Source: an uncultured Candidatus Melainabacteria bacterium (GTDB lineage Bacteria; Cyanobacteriota; Vampirovibrionia; Gastranaerophilales; Gastranaerophilaceae). From it: a stretch of 7,941 nucleotides of DNA. The DNA is taken from NCBI GenBank assembly GCA_934675695.1, contig CAKURN010000059.1, forward strand, positions 1 through 7,941. The letters are read 5' to 3'. Shown one piece after another: positions 6,089 to 7,941 of the stretch. How positions within the stretch are numbered: the stretch's first letter is position 1; each line of letters opens with the position of its first letter. The position numbers were made by a program, and so were the translations under genes. Below the pieces are notes generated by a model, which did not search any database, had not been told where the DNA came from, and saw only the letters and a program-made list of their open reading frames with translations.

Positions 6089-6760
6089 ATGAAAAAAGTT
6101 TTAATTTGTTTCTTGGCTAATATTTTCTTAGTGATGCCGTCTTTTGCAATAATAGAAGATTTTATGCTAGAAAATTTAGACCCAAATTTAAAAGTAAGCA
6201 AAACCATCTATCGACCGATAGAAGATGAATTAGTACGAAAGCTTGATAAAAATTTAAAAATTCAAGAAAAACGCTATATTCCTATTGTTGATGAAAACTT
6301 GCCTAAAGAAGTTTTGTATGCTGTTGATTACTATTATTCAAAAAACAAAAATTTCAATTTTGAAAATACAGATACTACAATAATAAAAATAAAACCATCA
6401 AAACTTTATTCAACAAAAGACAAATTAGAAATAGGAAAATATCTTGAATTTTATTTAGCAGAAGATGTATCTATAAATAATAAAACATACAAAAAAGGAA
6501 CAAAGATAAAAGCAAGAGTAGAAAACACTTCTTCAAACACAATGGGTGGAGTGCCTGCTAATTTGACTATTGGTAATTTTATTATAGATGATGAATTTAT
6601 CAATTCAAATATTGAAACAATAGGTGCAAATAGGACTCTTTGGGTTTATCCTGTCGGTTATATAGGCTGTGCGTTTTTTGGAGTCGGTTCATTATTGTTT
6701 CTAATTAAAGGCGGACATGCAAAATTCAAGCCCGCCAAAACATACGAAATATCGTATTAA
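6089..6760 (+). CDS. Exported, C-terminally membrane-anchored protein of unknown function
   Basis: I do not recognise this 223-residue protein as a named family. Residues 1-20 are a Sec signal peptide (likely cut after PSFA). Two tandem copies of a motif of 19 to 20 residues follow: L30-L48 and L52-L71, sharing the pattern LDxNLK-xxxxx-Y-x-PI-x-DE-x-L. A beta-rich segment at about 95-180 includes GKYLEFYLAEDVSI and YKKGTKIKARV, the sort of alternating pattern seen in small beta-barrel or sandwich domains. A single hydrophobic helix at about 186-207 precedes a short basic tail (GGHAKFKPAK). With an N-terminal signal peptide, this tail would face the cytoplasm. It starts 4 nt after the M48 peptidase stop and has no clear Shine-Dalgarno, so translation is probably coupled to that gene. 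It could be a partner, substrate or anchor of the protease; that is inference. Confidence 0.75.
   Translation: MKKVLICFLANIFLVMPSFAIIEDFMLENLDPNLKVSKTIYRPIEDELVRKLDKNLKIQEKRYIPIVDENLPKEVLYAVDYYYSKNKNFNFENTDTTIIKIKPSKLYSTKDKLEIGKYLEFYLAEDVSINNKTYKKGTKIKARVENTSSNTMGGVPANLTIGNFIIDDEFINSNIETIGANRTLWVYPVGYIGCAFFGVGSLLFLIKGGHAKFKPAKTYEISY
6176..6301 (+). repeat. In-gene tandem duplication coding for two 19-20-residue motifs
   Basis: Codons 30-48 and 52-71 of the exported hypothetical protein encode related segments beginning LDPNLKVSKTIY and LDKNLKIQEKRY and ending PIEDEL and PIVDENL. The copies are diverged at DNA level, so this is an old duplication, maintained as protein sequence rather than as a recent DNA repeat. 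Confidence 0.7.
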
Positions 6761-6772
6761 TATTTTTATTTA
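6742..6772 (+). terminator. Weak intrinsic terminator at the convergent gene ends
   Basis: A perfect 6-bp stem (ATACGA at 6742-6747 with TCGTAT at 6752-6757, loop AATA) lies in the last codons of the plus-strand hypothetical gene. It is followed by the T-rich run TAATATTTTTATTTA. The stem has only two G-C pairs, so termination would be weak. It sits between two convergent genes whose stop codons are separated by 5 bp (6761-6765), where a terminator is expected. Confidence 0.4.
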
Positions 6773-7605
6773 CCCTGAATTTGATTTACAATGTCACTTA
6801 AAATACCTAGTGATTTTGTAAACATTTCAGAGTTGTACCAATCAGTAAATGAATCGAATTTTTCCGCTAGTTTTTCATCAGAAATACTTGTTTGGATATC
6901 AACTTCAGCATTTAATGAAGATTTTATATTTTTTACTTCACAATTAAACAACGCTATTTTGTTTGCTTTTTTTAAACTTGGTAAAGACTTCAATGTAGAA
7001 TTTGCAACGAACAATTTATCTACTTCGACTAAGTTTTTAATTACTTTTATATCGATTTTTTCATTTTCATTTGTTGAACAAATAAACAAGTCTTGTGCAG
7101 TTTTTAAAGATTTAATTTCCGATAAAGGACAATCTACTATGCACATTCTGGCAACATTTTCAAGCACCGGAATATCAGACAATTGAGAATTTTGTGCTAT
7201 CAAGATGCCTGCATCTTTCAATTTTGGAAGGGATTTTACTTTTGAATTTTCCATAGAAATTGAACCTACAGCTTTTAATTTTGGCAATTTTTTCAAATTT
7301 TCTCCAACAAAAAATCTGCCAACAGCCTTCAAATTAGGCATTTGAGTAATTTCACAGTTGTTGTCCATAATGATTTCTTGACAAGCAACTAATGGAAAAG
7401 TTGTCAATTTTGATTTTCTTGTTTCAAATTTTCCTGAACAAGCTGCAACATTTTTGATTAGTTCGTCTTCGTTTATGCCCAATTCTTCAAACGTTGTGCC
7501 TTTTGGTTGGCAATAATTTGAAATCACAATCATATTGTCACCATTTACTGTCGTTTCGATTCCGTATTTGTTAAAAATATCAATCGCCCATTGAACTTCA
7601 TTCAT
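6766..7605 (-). CDS. Short-repeat leucine-rich-repeat-like protein, function unknown
   Basis: This protein is 279 residues from the ATG at 7605. After an N-terminal region of about 65 residues, most of it (about 76-238) is a solenoid of around eight units of 18-23 residues, most often 19. The unit has the pattern G-x-I-x-[IV/M]-x-N-S-x-[LV]-x-x-[LI]-P-x-L-K-x-[AV]. Clear copies begin GSISMENSKVKSLPKLK (114-130), GILIAQNSQLSDIPVLE (133-149) and NKIALFNCEVKNIKSS (215-230). The LPxL-N-x-L spacing resembles short bacterial LRRs of the YopM/IpaH type, but no ubiquitin-ligase domain is present, and no signal peptide or membrane segment is visible. It is probably a cytoplasmic protein-binding scaffold. 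The C-terminus (about 239-279) is a non-repeat amphipathic cap. A longer GTG start at 7620 would add five residues; both starts have a Shine-Dalgarno. The client and role are unknown. Confidence 0.75.
   Translation of the reverse strand: MNEVQWAIDIFNKYGIETTVNGDNMIVISNYCQPKGTTFEELGINEDELIKNVAACSGKFETRKSKLTTFPLVACQEIIMDNNCEITQMPNLKAVGRFFVGENLKKLPKLKAVGSISMENSKVKSLPKLKDAGILIAQNSQLSDIPVLENVARMCIVDCPLSEIKSLKTAQDLFICSTNENEKIDIKVIKNLVEVDKLFVANSTLKSLPSLKKANKIALFNCEVKNIKSSLNAEVDIQTSISDEKLAEKFDSFTDWYNSEMFTKSLGILSDIVNQIQGK
6892..7380 (-). repeat. Coding LRR-like repeat array (about eight units near 19 codons each)
   Basis: This stretch encodes residues 76-238 of the gene above. Unit boundaries by eye are 76-95, 96-113, 114-132, 133-151, 152-170, 171-193, 194-214 and 215-233. 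The fifth and sixth units have diverged most, losing the LP pair and gaining about four residues. The similarity is at protein level; the DNA copies are not near-identical. Confidence 0.6.
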
Positions 7606-7613
7606 AACTAATG

Positions 7614-7634
7614 TCTCCACTAAAAATATCCTTC
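7614..7634 (-). promoter_or_regulatory. Two competing ribosome binding sites for the LRR-like gene
   Basis: GAAGGA at 7634-7629 lies 8 nt before a GTG at 7620-7618. GGAGA at 7618-7614 lies 8 nt before an in-frame ATG at 7605-7603. I prefer the ATG because every other identifiable start in the window is ATG and the GGAGA match is good. The first site could allow dual initiation, with products differing by five residues. Confidence 0.45.
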
Positions 7635-7676
7635 TTTATGCATCAATACAAAAACTAAATTCCCAAAAAATATTTT

Positions 7677-7941
7677 TTATATCAATTTTATTTTTTTTGT
7701 TTTTAAATTGTAAGTTATTTTTTTATTTTTGAAAACTCCATAAAAAATTTCATCTTTTTCTAATTTGAAAAATTCTTTTTTAAAATCATAATATCCATCA
7801 ACAGCAACATAATTGTTGTAAAATACATCACAATTTTCAAACGCATCTTTAATATCGCCATACATAATAGCAAATTCTACAGTATTTTTACCCAAAAGCT
7901 GTGCAAGCGGCGTTTTTAAGTTTGGACCTGCAGGAATTGCA
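7677..7941 (-). CDS. C-terminal fragment of an unrecognised protein, partial at the right edge
   Basis: The reading frame is open from the right edge to a TAA at 7679-7677 and encodes the last 87 residues. A TTG at 7895 could be read as a start, but the frame continues upstream with plausible coding sequence (AIPAGPNLKTPLAQLLGKN), so I treat the gene as truncated at its 5' end. The tail is rich in aromatic and lysine residues, with alternating hydrophobics (FFKLEKDEIFYGVFKNKK, then TYNLKTKKIKLI) that suggest a beta-strand end domain. No catalytic motif or membrane helix is visible. It lies 56-71 nt upstream of the LRR-like gene on the same strand, and I see no strong terminator between them, so the two may be co-transcribed. 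I do not recognise the family. Confidence 0.55.
   Translation of the reverse strand, partial: AIPAGPNLKTPLAQLLGKNTVEFAIMYGDIKDAFENCDVFYNNYVAVDGYYDFKKEFFKLEKDEIFYGVFKNKKITYNLKTKKIKLI

Noticed and set aside
7665..7678. AT-only palindrome AAAAAATATTTTTT after the right-edge gene as a terminator
   Set aside because: The stem would be A-U only, and on the minus strand it is followed by GGGAA rather than a T-run, so it is more likely an A/T-tract in AT-rich DNA.
7677..7895. A complete 72-residue gene starting at the TTG at 7895
   Set aside because: TTG would be an isolated unusual start without a clear Shine-Dalgarno, and the frame continues with plausible coding sequence to the window edge, so a truncated longer gene is more likely.

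Overview
This is an AT-rich bacterial chromosomal window (roughly one third G+C by eye) with densely packed genes and short intergenic spaces. The core genes are ordinary bacterial housekeeping genes. The two-subunit glycine decarboxylase, Sec signal peptides on small exported proteins without lipoboxes, and AT-rich codon use would suit a gut-type low-GC lineage such as Gastranaerophilales (Melainabacteria, non-photosynthetic Cyanobacteria). That placement is only an impression; Firmicutes-like or other low-GC phyla are not excluded.

Region 1 (1-4860, all minus strand) is one tightly packed six-gene operon read from right to left: a CooC-like P-loop ATPase, folD, alr, gcvT, gcvH and the 5' part of gcvPA, which runs off the left edge. 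Spacers are 9 to 13 nt, and three are exactly 9 nt with the next Shine-Dalgarno built on the previous stop codon. GcvPA decarboxylates glycine, GcvH carries the aminomethyl group on its lipoyl lysine, GcvT releases it as methylene-tetrahydrofolate, and FolD interconverts that with methenyl- and formyl-tetrahydrofolate. Together they form a glycine-to-C1-folate module. Alanine racemase sits in the middle of it, and an unexpected CooC-type ATPase with a Cys-x-Cys motif leads it.

Region 2 (4861-4928) is a 68-bp divergent promoter region. It holds a perfect 16-bp palindrome and a consensus TATAAT that ends 7 nt before the rpiB start codon. rpiB has no Shine-Dalgarno, so its mRNA is probably leaderless or nearly so.

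Region 3 (4929-6760, plus strand) holds rpiB (ribose-5-phosphate isomerase B), then a secreted minimal M48 metalloprotease and, 4 nt later, an exported membrane-anchored protein of unknown function with a duplicated 19-20-residue motif. A small hairpin followed by T-rich sequence ends this unit.

Region 4 (6766-7941, minus strand) converges on region 3. It has a cytoplasmic protein built from about eight short leucine-rich-type repeats and the 3' end of an unrecognised gene running off the right edge. I see no tRNA, rRNA, CRISPR array, transposase or phage gene. No intergenic stretch exceeds 85 bases.
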